From the NCBI GenBank assembly GCA_028673005.1, contig CM054116.1:32770854-32834853 (forward strand): 64,000 nt of DNA, given 5' to 3'. This document shows, piece by piece, positions 37,590 to 61,686 of this stretch. The stretch comes from Tanypteryx hageni (lineage: Eukaryota; Arthropoda; Insecta; Odonata; Petaluridae). Numbering within the stretch: position 1 is the stretch's first letter; the number at the start of each line of letters is the position of its first letter. The position numbers and the translations under genes were made by a program. The notes beneath the pieces are model-generated. The model was given only the letters and a program-made list of their open reading frames with translations, did not search any database and was not told the DNA's origin.

Positions 37590-38545
37590 CCAGAATGGAA
37601 ATAAATAGGCTTCTAGTTTCTTCGTTCTTTCTGTCACATCCTATCAACTATTGAACCAATAGACCGATTTTCATGACACATGGTGGAAATCTCTTTTACT
37701 GGGACCGAGCTCCTGAGGATAGTTTTTGTTGTGAATATTGAAAGTCCCGGGTTTAATTCCAGGAACTATCCTTTCCATTTGATTTACATGGGAAATCTCA
37801 AATCCATCGTGCAGGGTAATTTTCTCTTGCACAATAAAATATCTTAGAATTGTAATATTGGAGCAGGATTTGTACTATTCTCTTAGGAAAGGAATGGAGA
37901 TTCTAATTTTTATCATACAACTTTGCTTATCGATCCGTTTTTTAATTTTGCATAAATACTGGCATTTTTCCAGTTTTTATCACTCATTACAAGAGTGTTG
38001 CCATAGCAACGACTATTGTTGGACTCGAATTTGGTAGTCTAGTTACAGGGGTCTGCAACCTTTTCTGCACGGCGGGCCACATTCCCAGTTGTGAATGCTT
38101 TGGAGGGCCGCATTGGAAACCAAGAAAGCCTTGGCAGGCTGTATGACTGAATAAATAAAAAGATATCTCGAGTTTCTGTGGTCCCATAAAAGTGAAAATC
38201 AAGTCTACATAATTTACTAGCATTAAAAACTTCATCAGAAAAGGTTTTGATGCCATCATTATAATGAGAAATTTCCCATGTGAAATTTTTCCAATCACTT
38301 TATCATTACAGCTTCGCAGGCCCCATAAACCGCTCTAAGGGACCATATATGCCCTGCGGGCCATAGGTTGCCGACCCCTGGTCTAGTACATACACACGTT
38401 ATTTTTGCCACGCAAATACATGTTATCAATTTAGTTTTCCATTCAAAAGTATTTGTAATATTTGATAATGCTAAATTATGAAATTTGAGAACAGAAAGGG
38501 CAACTAATCCGCGGTGATTTTAAAGCTATTAAAGCCAATAGAAGT
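37590..38545 (+). repeat. Dispersed tRNA-like repeat, copy A (split by hAT MITE)
   Basis: Collinear with 45,773-46,398: shared blocks include ACTTTCCAGAATGGAAAT, GATTTACATGGGAAATCT and AAATATCTTAGAATTGTAAT, up to TTTAAAGCTATTAAAGCCAA. Copy A is interrupted at 38,046-38,380 by a MITE. At 37,717-37,771 a shortened tRNA-like hairpin occurs: GGATAGTT pairs with AACTATCC around a T-arm-like CCGGGTTTAATTCCAGG. The box-B-like GGTTTAATTCC hints at a SINE origin. Confidence 0.8.
38046..38380. mobile_element. hAT MITE (CAGGGGTCTGCAACC family)
   Basis: Ends CAGGGGTCTGCAACCTTTT and GGTTGCCGACCCCTG are classic hAT MITE termini. Flanks GTCTAGTTA and GTCTAGTAC make a slightly decayed 8-bp duplication. The related repeat copy at 46,2xx lacks the insert, showing the empty site. 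Noncoding, 335 bp. Confidence 0.9.
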
Positions 38546-38564
38546 AACTAGGGGCGCCAGGCCC

Positions 38565-39338
38565 CTAGTATAAAGTGACCAGACATCCCGATTTCGGTGG
38601 GACAGTTCCACTAGTGAGCAGCATGTCCCGCGGCCCCCCAAAAACTTTGGGGGATGCAAAATTGTCCTGCTTTTGGATATATTCACGATAAATATCCTGA
38701 TTACTCTAATGTTTTTACAACAAATGGAGCATAAGATAAAGAAATTCACAACAATTAATTAAACAACATAAAACAATCAAAGATGCATCAATAATACCAG
38801 AAAATGAAACAAAAATAATAATAATAATCATAAGAATATTAATCAGCCTTGTCCACCACAAAGCAGACAACGCAGATCACCAGTCAGCTGTGATGCAGCT
38901 TGCGCATTGGCGTAATTCATCGGGACTCCCCTCATTCAAACGTGTTGTAAAGTTTGCATGGTATCAGTATCGTCCTAGATCGCGTCTCACTGGCCCTGTT
39001 TGATTCAGTTTGAGGAGTTTGGACTGCATCTAAGACACCAACAGATCAACGCTGGGTAAAACTATTCATTCATTTCAGAGACAGAGATATCAGCCACAAA
39101 CACGTCAGAATTCATTCAGTATATATGTCTCTCTGGAACTAATTCTTCTGTTGAACATTCTTTCTCACAAATGAACAAGTTGTTGACATTTGAAAAATTG
39201 CAACTCAAAGTCTCAAGCCTCAAGGCCTTACTAATGATAAAAATAAATTTCAAGCAAACCTGTTTGGAATTCTATAATACTCTGAATTCCACTCCGGAGT
39301 TACTAAGGATTTCATCCAGTGAAAAGTACGAAAATTAA
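38565..39338 (+). pseudogene. hAT transposase C-terminal dimerisation fragment
   Basis: From 39,132 the frame reads NSSVEHSFSQMNKLLTFEKL then LKVSSLKALLMIKIN and stops at 39,336-39,338, matching the C-terminal dimerisation domain of hAT transposases (the usual SSVER.FS pattern). AGTGACCAGACATCCCGATT at about 38,576 resembles a hAT terminal repeat, so the element may start there. The rest of the transposase is lost. Confidence 0.7.
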
Positions 39339-40334
39339 AGGTAGCTGTGAATTGGGTCAATTACCTATCATTTTACGTTGTAAACCTATATTAATTATAC
39401 AGATTTTTAATATATGGTAGATCGTTTATTCTTTTTTGGATGAGTAATCAGTCAGTCACCCTTTTAAATTAAAAATTAGTTAAAGAAAATTATAGGTTAT
39501 ATTAAAGGATGATAAAATAATTTATTATGTTTTTAGTTTGAAATTCACATGCAAATTGGAAAAAATTTAGAAAAGACATTGTTCTTGAAATTTCTTTGGT
39601 TATGCACACTTAATGGGTCTCCTCTTACAAAAGAAGTTGCTTAAGTCAAATCACTGGAAGAACAGTTCACTAGTTAATTTATATGCATAACAATATTAAT
39701 AATAATATTTTTTCTTTATTTTTTATTTTTAGACCCCTTAATGTACAAGGATTTTCCCTAACTGATTACACACAAACCTTTTTTTCAATGTTTGTGAATT
39801 CATGTGCAACTCCGTAAGATGATGTGCAGCATCTCAATTTATCGGAATTAGCAGCTGAGCTCAAGTCGGTCATCGTAAATTGCCTACACTCCAGGGGTAA
39901 ATAGAGTTTGTTCTGGTTTGGCTAATGTGAAATCTGGTAACTTTACTCGAGAAGTAATGGATTTGCTACCTAATCATAACTGACTCTTCATGGGAGGACT
40001 TCCCGGCAAAGATGCACATGCCTTCCCCACCCGTCCTCTCTGACGCAATCCTCTCCCCTCTTGCTGGCCATACGTACAGGTGTTAGAGTATTATAATAAG
40101 GATTAGTGCACCACATTTAACCCTTAACTGCTAAGTTTATGAAATGGAACAATTGGGGATATGCCGAGTTTTTGAAAATAGAATAACAATATTAAATTAT
40201 AACAATAAATCTAACTTTATTTCATACAAAATGGTATATTTTTCTTTGTTAGTAATTTTAAAGATTTTTTTTGTTGTGATATAACGTGTGAATGGTATTG
40301 AAGGCAAAAAAGCATTTAACGCATTCACAGCTGT

Positions 40335-40576
40335 TAACCTTCAAATGCCAGATTTATTTTGGGTATTTTTGTTCATTTTATGGAAAAATCACATATCTCA
40401 TGAATTATTGGCACTAAATTGTTCAAATAAAAAGAATTTTATTGTAAAAATAATGAAGAACTGCATACCTGTTTTGTAGGGGAAAGAAACATGTCAAAAA
40501 ATATGAAAAATATATGCCCGTGAGCTATTGCATTTTGTGTGCTCATACAGGGATATTCAGAGTTTAAAGAGTTAAT
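40335..40576 (-). mobile_element. TTAA MITE, inverted and diverged copy of 59,244-59,488
   Basis: Starts TTAACCTTCAAATGCC and ends GTTTAAAGAGTTAA. Over its length it aligns in reverse orientation with the MITE at 59,244-59,488, sharing blocks such as GTTCAAATAAAAAG and ATTTTATTGTAAAAATAATG. The palindrome of the other copy has decayed here to GTGTGCTCATACAGGGATAT. Confidence 0.85.
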
Positions 40577-40654
40577 TTAAAATAATTATGAGGAAAGTAG
40601 GCATGATAAGTTCCATTTGGATCATCTTGTTTACTTTACAATAACCTAATTGAT

Positions 40655-40895
40655 TAATTAGAGCAGATGTGATCAACCTTTTCTGCATCCCATGCTTTGA
40701 TGGGGCAGATAAGAGCATACATCGAAACGTAACACGAGATTCTGTGGTATAAGTGAAAATCAAGCCAAAAGATTTTTTTACTTATGACCTTATTTTAATG
40801 CAAAGATGAAACTTTTAAATTTTACAGGTAACTTTTTCATCATAGCTTCATTGACCCTACAAAATATGCAGCCTGCAGGCCCTTAACTAGAGCAC
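40655..40895. mobile_element. Degenerate hAT MITE
   Basis: GTGATCAACCTTTTCTGCAT at the left and CCCTACAAAATATGCAGCC with GCAGGCCCTTAACTAG at the right follow the layout of the 38,046 MITE, including the shared AAGTGAAAATCAAG block, but termini have decayed. Confidence 0.4.
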
Positions 40896-41906
40896 TAGAA
40901 GTGCTATCAATATATCAAAGTATCTGATTTTAGAAAAAGCAATTATGCCAATTAACCAATTCATTTGCTACTTCTTTAAATGACTAAAGAATATTTCTGG
41001 AAATTAATAAAATGTCAGCATAAAATAATATTATATTTACTCGTGTAATACCTGCACTTTTTTCCCCAAAAGATCCCATCAAAATATGTGGTGCAGTCCT
41101 GTGCATCTGCTGGAACTATTCCAGGGGGAAGGGCAAGCAGATAGGCAAGCTCCCACAGTCGAGTTTGGTGGGCTTAATATTTTAGTGGTTTGTTTCAAGT
41201 AGTGTTTCATCCCGGGAATTCCTTTTCGGAAATTACCAGAAAATTTCTTAATTTTAAAATTCCCAAATCCCGGGAAAAAATAGTGTATTTCCTGAGAAAT
41301 CAGGATTATTTTCTCGAAAGCAGAAAAGGGGTGCTTCGTTAACTGAAGGTGACTAGTGGGGAGACAAGTGGCTGGCTCCCTTGTGCCGGGAGCCTCGCTC
41401 TCGCCTGCCCGTCTGAAAATGTAGTCAATCGCCTTGCTCCCGTGCCAGTCTCCTGCGTGCTCACGTGAAAGAAGCCTAAAGTGTATTGGTTGAAAGTTGT
41501 AAGCAAGAAGGAAGCGCTCTTTTGTGGATTGTGTTTGTGAGACTGCAGTGGAAACTTCCATATCCTTTCACCCCGTAGTGTCAACTTGGATAGTTAAACT
41601 GGTAAGTACTTTATTTATATGGGAATTAAATTGATTAAATTTGTATCAGTCGAAGAACAATACATTTTGTTTTTATTTGTGTGTGCTATTCACCGAGAAA
41701 TTCTGTATTAAAAATAAAGGCTATTAGGTAGTAACAATCAAAATGAGAACATGTATATTTAATTTTAAAACATAAACCGATATGGTTAATTTGAAAATTG
41801 CAATAATTAAAGTACTGTTCTTTGTAAATAACAACAATAATTAATAATATTTTTAAAAGTACATTATATTTTTTATTTTAGATATCCTTAACAATGAGTA
41901 AAACGT

Positions 41907-43720
41907 ATGAAGAATGTTGATAGTATTTTAAGAAAGATGAAAGAAACCAGTCAGCTCGTTGCCAGATATGTTCCAAATCGTTATTATGTAAAGCATCATC
42001 AACAATTCGAACATATTCATGGCATGAAAAGAATGAAAAACAATGATGATGAGCCAACGCCTACTAGTTCTAAAATACAGCGCACTATGTTACAGTTCGT
42101 GAAACGACAAGATTCAAAAGAAATTATTGCTAAACTTGCAGCAGTAGATGGAATCCCTATCAATGTCATCTCAAAAAGCAAATTTATTTGGGCGAGTTTC
42201 TTAAGCAAAGGCCTGCAGTTGCCAAAAAGTCCATCGTCTATTATGGCATTAATATATAACTATTACAATAAAATAGAACAAGTGTACAATGAAAAATTTG
42301 GTGCTTTAAAATGTGAAAATAAAAAACATGAGCATTTCTATAGATGAATGGATCTGTTGTAGGAACCGAAGATATATGAACATTCATGTATACTGCAATG
42401 AGAGTTCATTGAATCTTGGTTTAATAAGAATCTGTGAAAATTGTTCTGCAGAAAGGGTGTTTTCTGTGGTTCAGAAAGGACTGGAGTCTTTCAAAATAAA
42501 TCTTGTAGTTGCAACAACTAGTGATGGTGCAGCAGTGATGGAAAAATTCGGAAAGTTATCACCTGCAATACAACATTTATGTTATAATCATGCACTTCAT
42601 CTTGCTGTTATAAAAGTGTTTTATGTCAAAAAGTGTAAAGATGATGCAGAGGAAACATGATAGCAGCGGAAGTGAGTATGATGTCGATTTTGACTATGAG
42701 GAATATGAAAACAATGACTCTGATTCTGAAAACCTAGAGTATGACCTGCAGGATGATGTCTTGGTGGTAATAGTTAGTATAAGAAAAATTGTGAAACTGT
42801 TTCAAGTATTCTCCAGCAAGAAATTCACTTTTGCAGAATGAAATTGTCGAGAGTGAAAAAAAGGAGTTGCAAGTCATTTTGGACTGTAGAACACGTTGGA
42901 ACACATTAGAAAGAATGATCGAGAAATTTTTGAATATCATAAAACCAATAAAAAGTGTTTTATAACACCTGAAGCTCACTTACTTATGGAAAGATGAGTA
43001 TTATGGAATTGCACAAGATATGTTAAATTGTTTAAAACCTGTGCGATTAGCAGTTGAGGCATTAAGTAATCATGATGCAAATCTTCTGACAAGTGAAGGA
43101 ATTCTTAATTTCTTTTTAGTAATATGGAAAAATGGAATTCTGTTTTGAGCAATAAGCTTTTAAAAGAAATCAGAATGCAATTGTTTAAACGTAGGAACAA
43201 AGTATTAGTGTCACTTATCAAATATTTAAACAACCCTAGTTGTTTATATGAGAACAAGGTTAAGGACGAGTTTTTGTCATGGCAGATAAGAATTAAATTA
43301 TTCGATTAGCAAAATGAGTATTGGAAAGATGTTTTAAAGCAACGCATGCATCAACAGAAGAAATACAAACAGAAAATAATGTGAACATTGATTTTATGGA
43401 AAACTCGGAGATGAAATTGGAACCGGATCTAAAATCCAAATTAGCCAAAGCTATATCAATTTTGATGGCAAAAGCGAAACCAGTGTCCTCAGACAAAGCA
43501 TTTTCATCTTTGAAAAATGAAATGAACTTGTATGAAGCAGCTTGTACCCTAACACTGAACTTGAAGATGCTTTTGGATGCACTGTTAACAATTAAACCAA
43601 CATCATCACAAAATGAAAGGATTTTTCTACCTCCGGAATATTTGTAATGAAACAGAGAACAAGAATTTCAGACAGGGCAATTAGTGCTTTGTGTTTCTTT
43701 TAATTTTATTTTAAGAAGGG
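41907..43720 (+). pseudogene. hAT-family transposase, several frameshifts
   Basis: Ordered blocks in changing frames: SKSKFIWASFLSKGLQLPKS, ISIDEWICCRNRRYMNIHVY, LVVATTSDGAAVMEKFGKL, IQHLCYNHALHLAVIKVFY (the conserved catalytic-core C/H region), an acidic insertion, LDCRTRWNTLERMIEKFLNI, and a C-terminal dimerisation domain split by a frameshift (LTIKPTSSQNERIF, then GIFVMKQRTRISDRAISALC). This is the usual hAT layout. Stops and frame changes near 42,345, 42,658, 42,840, 43,140-43,310 and 43,640 make it inactive. Confidence 0.88.
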
Positions 43721-43970
43721 TAATTTTTAAATATTATACATTACTGATGTTCTTTATTTTTGAGTATTTTATTATTTTTTTGGAATATATTTTGTGTTAC
43801 TGTCAATGTTTTTGAATATTTTGTGTAACCTGTTATCGATATCTGGTGTAAGCTACTTTCACGTTTTTAATAGGTAATAACAGATTTATTGTCGAATGGT
43901 TTTCTCTTTTACAGAAAATTCATGAAACTGTTTTGAATCTTATTTTTTAATACCTAATACTATATTATAT

Positions 43971-44490
43971 AATCGGATCAAGCATATGTTTAAGAAAATA
44001 AATTAATTAATTAATATACTTATAAATTAAATTGTTTAATTTTATTTAATAATAAAAAGTAGAGGTAAAAACAATGATAAAAATAACATTTAAACTTGAA
44101 ACAATATTATTTATTTTTTCATTAGATGTGTTAAAAGTTGAAGAAATTTCAAAAACATTAAATGCATAATATTTATTAATTAGTGTATTTTCAGTTCAAT
44201 TTTTAAGATCTGGAGAAAAAATTCTAATTTATGAATATAACTCAAGATCTTAAAAATTGAACTGTAAATACCATAATTAATAAATATTATGCGTTTAATG
44301 TTTTTGAAATTTCTTCAACATTTAACAAATTCTATGAAAAAATAAATAAAATTAATTGTTTCAAGCTTAAATGTTACTTTTATTTTTCTTGTTTTTACCT
44401 CTATATTTTTATTATTAAATGAAACTAAATAATTTAATTTATCTGTACATTAATTAATTAATTAATTTAGGTAAAAAACACTTGATCCGT
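43971..44490. repeat. 0.5-kb near-perfect palindrome
   Basis: The left arm (43,971-44,211) and right arm (44,245-44,490) are inverted copies separated by 33 bp. Matches include CGGATCAAG with CTTGATCCG at the outer ends, AGTAGAGGTAAAAACAA with its complement, and AATTTTTAAGATCT with AGATCTTAAAAATT at the centre. It could be a MITE inserted in the hAT element or a foldback duplication. Confidence 0.9.
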
Positions 44491-45686
44491 ATAATCTTAT
44501 GTGTAAAATGATCCAGTATTGATTTTTATAGCATATTATTATAAGAATGAACAACAAATTCCATATTAAAAATGTTATGAAAGTTGGAGAATAAAAATTA
44601 AGAATTTTCGGGAATTCCCGAAAATTCCTGGGAATTGCGATTTCTCGTTCCCGATTTCCGAAGATTTATATATGTTGGGAATTTGGAAACACTAGTCCTG
44701 ACCTCAGGAAAATGACCACGTTAATCCCCTACCTAACCAGACATCAATGGTTGTTTTCCCTTGACAAAGGCCTGATCCAATATTTACTTGTCAACCTAAT
44801 TGTAAGCTTGTGGACATACAACATCAATATTCAGTTTGCAGTGTGGGCATTACATGTATTCAGATTTTTTCTAGATATTGTTCTAAAAAGGGGGTATGAG
44901 CATTACACGAGTAAATACAGTATTGCATGGCAATATATATAGCGTGCCCTTGATTGAGGTCGTTAATTTGTTCCAGAAAATTGCATTGTTGAGGGAAACA
45001 ATGTTAAATACATATTTCCCATAAGAACCCATGTTATACAATATAATTGCTCCCAAAATTTTGTGTTCAAAACCTCTTGAAACACAAAAAGATGTTATAT
45101 ACTGTATTTTATGGAGCTTTATGGTACTATAAAGTTGATAGAAAGCCACGAACACTTCTGTAAACGCATATTCATGAGTTGACATTGTCAGAAAAGAAAT
45201 GCAACAAACAAATTATTTCTTGCACCAGTTACTGTATAATTAATTAAAATCTACCATAATAGAGGTAAATAAAACATTTATTTTGTTGTTTTTATTGAAC
45301 TGCAAATTTCATTAGGCCCAAAGAAGGATAACAACTCCAATGAGCCACAGCTGACACAAATAGTGTTGTCAATTATTTTTTACAGTAAGTCACTAGATCA
45401 CTACTTGCTGGTCACTAGATCATTACTTGTTGGTTGATAGAAATTTGCTAGATAATAAACAATAGTGCTCTCTGCATCTGAGTAGGAAAACCTGTTACAT
45501 TAGGCCATAGATTGTTTCGTAACTTTTGTTTAATGCTAAACGTGCATCAAAAATGAAATTTTGGGACTTTTGAAAATATGGCACTTATCTTACGACAAAA
45601 TCTTTTTCCTAATATGATGTTAGGTCAGCGTTGTTCCAGCAAATTTTAGCCATAGAAATAAAGTCGACATATAATAAAGTACTGTA

Positions 45687-47210
45687 TTAGTCCAAATATA
45701 GTCCCTCCCTAAATATAGTCCCTCCCTGAATATAGTCCCCCCCATATTTCTGAAGCCTCAGTTTGGGATAAAAAGTTCTACTTTCCAGAATGAAAATAGG
45801 CTTATAGTTTTGTTGTTGTGTCTGTCTATCTGTCCGTCCCCCCTTTTAACTTTTGAACCAAGAGATTTTCATGAAACTTGGTGGAAATCTCTTGCTACAT
45901 GGGCCGAGCTCCCGAGGATAGTTTTTATTGCAAAGATTGAAGTCCTGGGTTCAATTCCAGTTACTATCCTTCCCATTTGATTTACATGGGAAATCTGAAA
46001 TCCATCATGCAGGATAATTTTCTCTTGCACATTAAAATATCTTAGAATTGTAATATCGGTGCAGGATTTGTACTATTCTCTGAGGAAAGGAATGAAGATT
46101 CTAATTTTTATCGTAGAATTTTGCTTATCGATCGTATTTATACGAATTTCGCGTTTCGGCGTTTTTGAAGCTTTTGTCACTCATAACAAGTGTTGCCATC
46201 GCAACAACTATTGTTGGACTCAGATTCGGTATATTCTAATATGTACACGCATTATTTTTGCCCCACAAATATGCGTAATCAATTTAATATTCTGTTTGAA
46301 TGTATTTTAGTATTTTATAACGCTAAATTATGAAATTTGGGAACACAAAGAGCTACATATCCGCGATGACTTTAAAGCTATTAAAGCCAATATAAGTATT
46401 AAATAATTGATTAAATGGAATGTAGGCATCATAAGTTCTGTTTGGATCATCTTGTAATATTTTAAAGAACGAGTTTTAATATGTACGAGCAATTTAGTTA
46501 CAGCTATCAATTTACAATGAAACTGTGACATTGTGTTTTGCATGTTATACTTGCAGGCGTAATTTAAATGCATCAAGTGTTACTGGACTAAATTCCAAAA
46601 ATTTGATCTATGAATGTTATTTAACTTCCATTCGTATCATTCAGATGCTGTTGTCAATGTCCACTTGAATCATGCCTGTATAAAAAACTAATTATCACCA
46701 GATTTCCATTTAACATATTCTTTTCATAATTTATTTTTGTTACTTCCGATATTTATGCCTCGGAATATCACATCAAGGAATACATTCTGTAGATAGTTGA
46801 AACACCTTCAACACCTCGGTTTGATTTGCGTAAGTATTGATAATTTCTTTCATCGTAGTGATATTTTCTCTAAAATAACGATAGGTGGAATCACTACATA
46901 TCAATATTTGCATATTAGTGACTTAGGAAAACGCTTTCAAAGCGAAAACTTCTGCAATTCCCGCTATTATGAAAACACGAACATTAAGGCAAGGATTCCA
47001 AAGAGTGAACAAAAATAATTGAGTTATTGAGGCATATGTATCAAGAAATTTTCCGTAACAATCAAAATAAGTGAGGGCATTAATTGTTGCCTATACTTAA
47101 TGCCGGCGGTGATATTTTCATTTGCTAATTTTTTGGGCGTGAATATAGTCCCCTCCCTTACTTTTCTTACTAATATTTTGGCCAAAAACGGGGGAATATA
47201 TTCAGACTAA
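45687..47210. mobile_element. Putative DNA transposon with TTAGTC ends
   Basis: The left end TTAGTCCAAATATAGTCCC, followed by two more near copies of AATATAGTCCCTCCC, is inverted at the right end as GGGGGAATATATTCAGACTAA. It encloses copy B of the tRNA-like repeat. No transposase motif was recognised and no target duplication is clear. Confidence 0.5.
45773..46398 (+). repeat. Dispersed tRNA-like repeat, copy B (empty site)
   Basis: Collinear with 37,590-38,545 but without the hAT MITE. The tRNA-like hairpin is at 45,916-45,969: GGATAGT pairs with ACTATCC around CCTGGGTTCAATTCCAG, with a good box B (GGTTCAATTCC). The anticodon arm is reduced, so it is not a functional tRNA. Confidence 0.8.
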
Positions 47211-48236
47211 AACGTTAACTTGGGCTTTCTGACTAAAACTTTCTTCCCTGATTCATTAATCCCTACTTTATTTGGAACAAGTGCTCTCTCTCTCTCTTCC
47301 TTTATCCTTATGGCCAACAATACCACCATTCCCATAAATGATATCCACTGTTCCAATGTTGTAGTTAATTGCTCAAATTGCAAAAAGAAAACAAAATAAA
47401 AAGAAAGAAATGAAAAGAATATTCTGCTTATTTACGTTATATTCATTTTTGTCATTCAATTTTCTTTTTTGTGTTTAGTATGAACGCAGATGCTGTAATT
47501 TTAGCTGATAGCTAGAATTAGCTAGATTGTTAAATCGATTTGCTAGTTTTGTAAATGGTCGCTATAGTATTATTTTAGGCACTACATCGAACATCAAGTC
47601 GCTATATCTAGCTATGAATTCGTTTGACTGACAACAATGGATATAAATGGCAATAAAATAGGGAGGCGTTAAACTCAAGTTATCCCAAAAGTACAGAATA
47701 ATTTTAAGTTTATAAATAGGGCACTCAGCAGATCTTCCTTCAGCACAACTCACAAAGCTTTTAAAGTTTCTATTCATGGGGATTAAGACAATTTTAATGA
47801 CTGCTGGAGAGACTTCATGAAGGTCATTACTACCACTTCTATTTGGACCAATTATTTCAAAATGTCACCATGCAAATAATGCAAATTTAATAAAAATACA
47901 TCAATCCAAAACACATTGCCTACCCAAATAATGCGATCCACCGCAGCTGGAGAAGCGCTGCACAAAAGATGTGTGTGAGAGTCATCTACGCAATATTTTT
48001 TTTGTGCTTTATTTAAGTGCCAAGTCAGGACACCGTTGACACAAATCATCGACGTTTACCCGAATATGGATAGTAATTTTTGATTGACATTAAGTCGAAT
48101 CGAAGCGATGTTAAACCGAGGACACACTGTACACCCATTCCGTGGTCATTTTACGAATTTTCACTTTAACACCACTGAACCTTTGGTGCTCAAATTTTCA
48201 TTTTACGAATTTTGCACCAAGTCACAAGTTAGGCAG
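47211..48236. other. Gene-free AT-rich stretch
   Basis: Only a short CT run (about 47,286) and simple AT-rich DNA; nothing recognised. Confidence 0.4.
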
Positions 48237-49469
48237 TTAACCCTTCAGCGACAGACTAGATTTAAATACCACTCTACCTTACGGTCGGCAGGTATTTAAT
48301 TGAAATGGCCGATTTTGATGTAGTTCATTATAAACATTCACAAAGTTTTACCTAATACTCGGATTTACGTGAAATTTTCAGAATATTTACGTTATAGTAT
48401 TATATATTATACCATATGTTTTATATAATTCTATTACAATAAGATTGTGTATTATCACACGAAGAAATATAAAAGTTTATTCCACACAAAAGTTTAACAG
48501 TTACTCACTGCTTTACGTGCTAGATTTGTTCCCATCCATTCAAATGACTCGCTCATATTCTCTGTACATAGCAGCAAGTCACTCCATTCTCATAACGATG
48601 CAGTTGTTGAGCGCCTCTTCCCACTTTCTTTATCTCTTCCAAACACAGACATGGCACTCAAGAACTGTTTACGAATAACATTGCATGGATGCTATACATA
48701 AAAACGAGAGTGAATCATCTCTAGCTGTCCCCTATTCCCCTTCTTCTCATGGTGCCTTATGGACCTTGGCCACTAATTCCTATTGATCGCAAACACTCGC
48801 CTTGTGTACTGTATCTTTGATCGTATTCTTTCTGAAGATGGGATTTTCTGATGAAAAGTATCGTCTTTTTTCGAATTATTTCCTTACATAAAGAATGAGC
48901 CAATTTCTGAGTGATTTAGAGACATAAATAAATCTTGGCTAGAGATTAAGGGTAAAAAAATGGTGCAAATAATTTTTACTCGCGTCAACCAGCGAAGCAG
49001 ATGTCACAGCAGACAGAATTAAGTTTTGCATAGAAAACGTTTAGAAAATATTGTATTCAACGTCTTCTTAAGGTGGAAACCTTTATATTTAATAATGTGG
49101 GAGACAATCAAAATAAATTATATATATAAAGCGAATTAAAAGCAGTGCGGCATGGGTACCATGCACAAAGGCCATTGCTGAAGGGTTAATAAGCCTCAAA
49201 TATAGACTTTAAATGGAATAGTTCATCTAAATTAAGATATGCAATATTAAAAAAATTTCTTAAGCCAGGCATCTTATGAAAAATTTGTACCACAAGATAT
49301 GTTGATAGTGACAATACTTACGAAAAGAAATATTTTTTTGGATTAATACTTTTTTAAAAACAGCAAATTAAAAGCAATGAGGCATGGGTCCGTACAGCGC
49401 ACAGAGGCTGGCGATACAGTAAGAAACCAAGGTCTGTACCATGCACAGAAGCCATTGCTGAAGGGTTAA
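48237..49469. mobile_element. TTAA-flanked piggyBac-type element with two right ends
   Basis: Left end TTAACCCTTCAGCG at 48,237. Two right ends, GCTGAAGGG-TTAA at 49,177-49,189 and 49,457-49,469, share the preceding ACCATGCACA..GCCATTGCTG sequence, so the terminus has been duplicated. The noncoding interior is AT-rich. Ends and TTAA flanks identify the piggyBac type; no transposase sequence was seen. Confidence 0.8.
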
Positions 49470-49988
49470 TACGTGGATACGAATAACTTCTACAGCCTCA
49501 TATTGCAGTCCTCTGTCAATTAGAACTGCAGATTTGGAAAAATCGTGAATTTGGCTAATTTCAAAATGGCAATACTAAATTTTTCAATGTTACTCACTTT
49601 TGGATTGCTCAACATCTTCTCCACGCAACTCATGAAATTTAATCATGTCATTTCAAACTCCATTTTATATAAAAAATGTACCATAAACAGCATTTAAAAT
49701 TATAATTTAGGACTGTTTTGAAATTTACTCGAAAATGTAAATTTTATGCTTCACTAAGTTGGCTGATTACATGATAAAAGTTACCAGAAGAATAAGCAGC
49801 AAGAATCATATGCCATCTTGCTTTTACCCACTACCCCATTAACTTACAATTTTCAAGCTACATCATAAGAATTTTGAGCTTTACACTAATGGAAATGGTG
49901 TCCTTGTTTTACAAAGCATATTTTAGGAATGCATCTCATTTGTAAACCGAGAAATGGGTGTAGTTTATATTTTTACATAAAAATATTT

Positions 49989-49994
49989 TTTATT
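49989..49994 (-). terminator. Candidate poly(A) signal for the minus-strand regulator gene
   Basis: The plus-strand TTTATT reads AATAAA on the minus strand, about 57 bases after the stop codon at 50051-50053. Position and sequence fit a cleavage/polyadenylation signal, but AT-rich DNA yields this hexamer often by chance, and a longer 3' UTR is possible. Confidence 0.3.
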
Positions 49995-50050
49995 TAAAAA
50001 TACCAAACTAATGATTTTGATTCTCATGCCTTATACACTGCAAAATTAAT

Positions 50051-61686
<11,636 letters not shown>

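Larger units (their letters stand above)
41200..44694 (+). mobile_element. hAT element with broken transposase
   Basis: Ends TAGTGTTTCATCCCGGGAAT and TTTGGAAACACTA are imperfect hAT inverted repeats, with further GGGAATTCC-type inverted sequence inside both ends. It carries the transposase relic at 41,907-43,720 and a 0.5-kb palindrome at 43,971-44,490. No clean 8-bp duplication is seen (GTTTCAAG against GTCCTGAC), so flanks have changed or the limits are slightly off. Confidence 0.7.
41033..44922. mobile_element. DNA transposon ends enclosing a nested hAT element
   Basis: TATTTACTCGTGTAAT at about 41,035 and ATTACACGAGTAAATACAGT at 44,903 are inverted termini. About 390 bp of this outer element remain on either side of the inner hAT (41,200-44,694). 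Similar 'TATTTACTCG/ACCGTATTTACCCG' ends occur in the repeat at 18,000. Confidence 0.6.

Noticed and set aside
40117..40340. Separate TTAA element beginning TTAACCCTTAACTGCTAAG
   Set aside because: The putative right end (CAGCTGTTAA) does not mirror the left end, and the right TTAA belongs to the adjacent MITE at 40,335.
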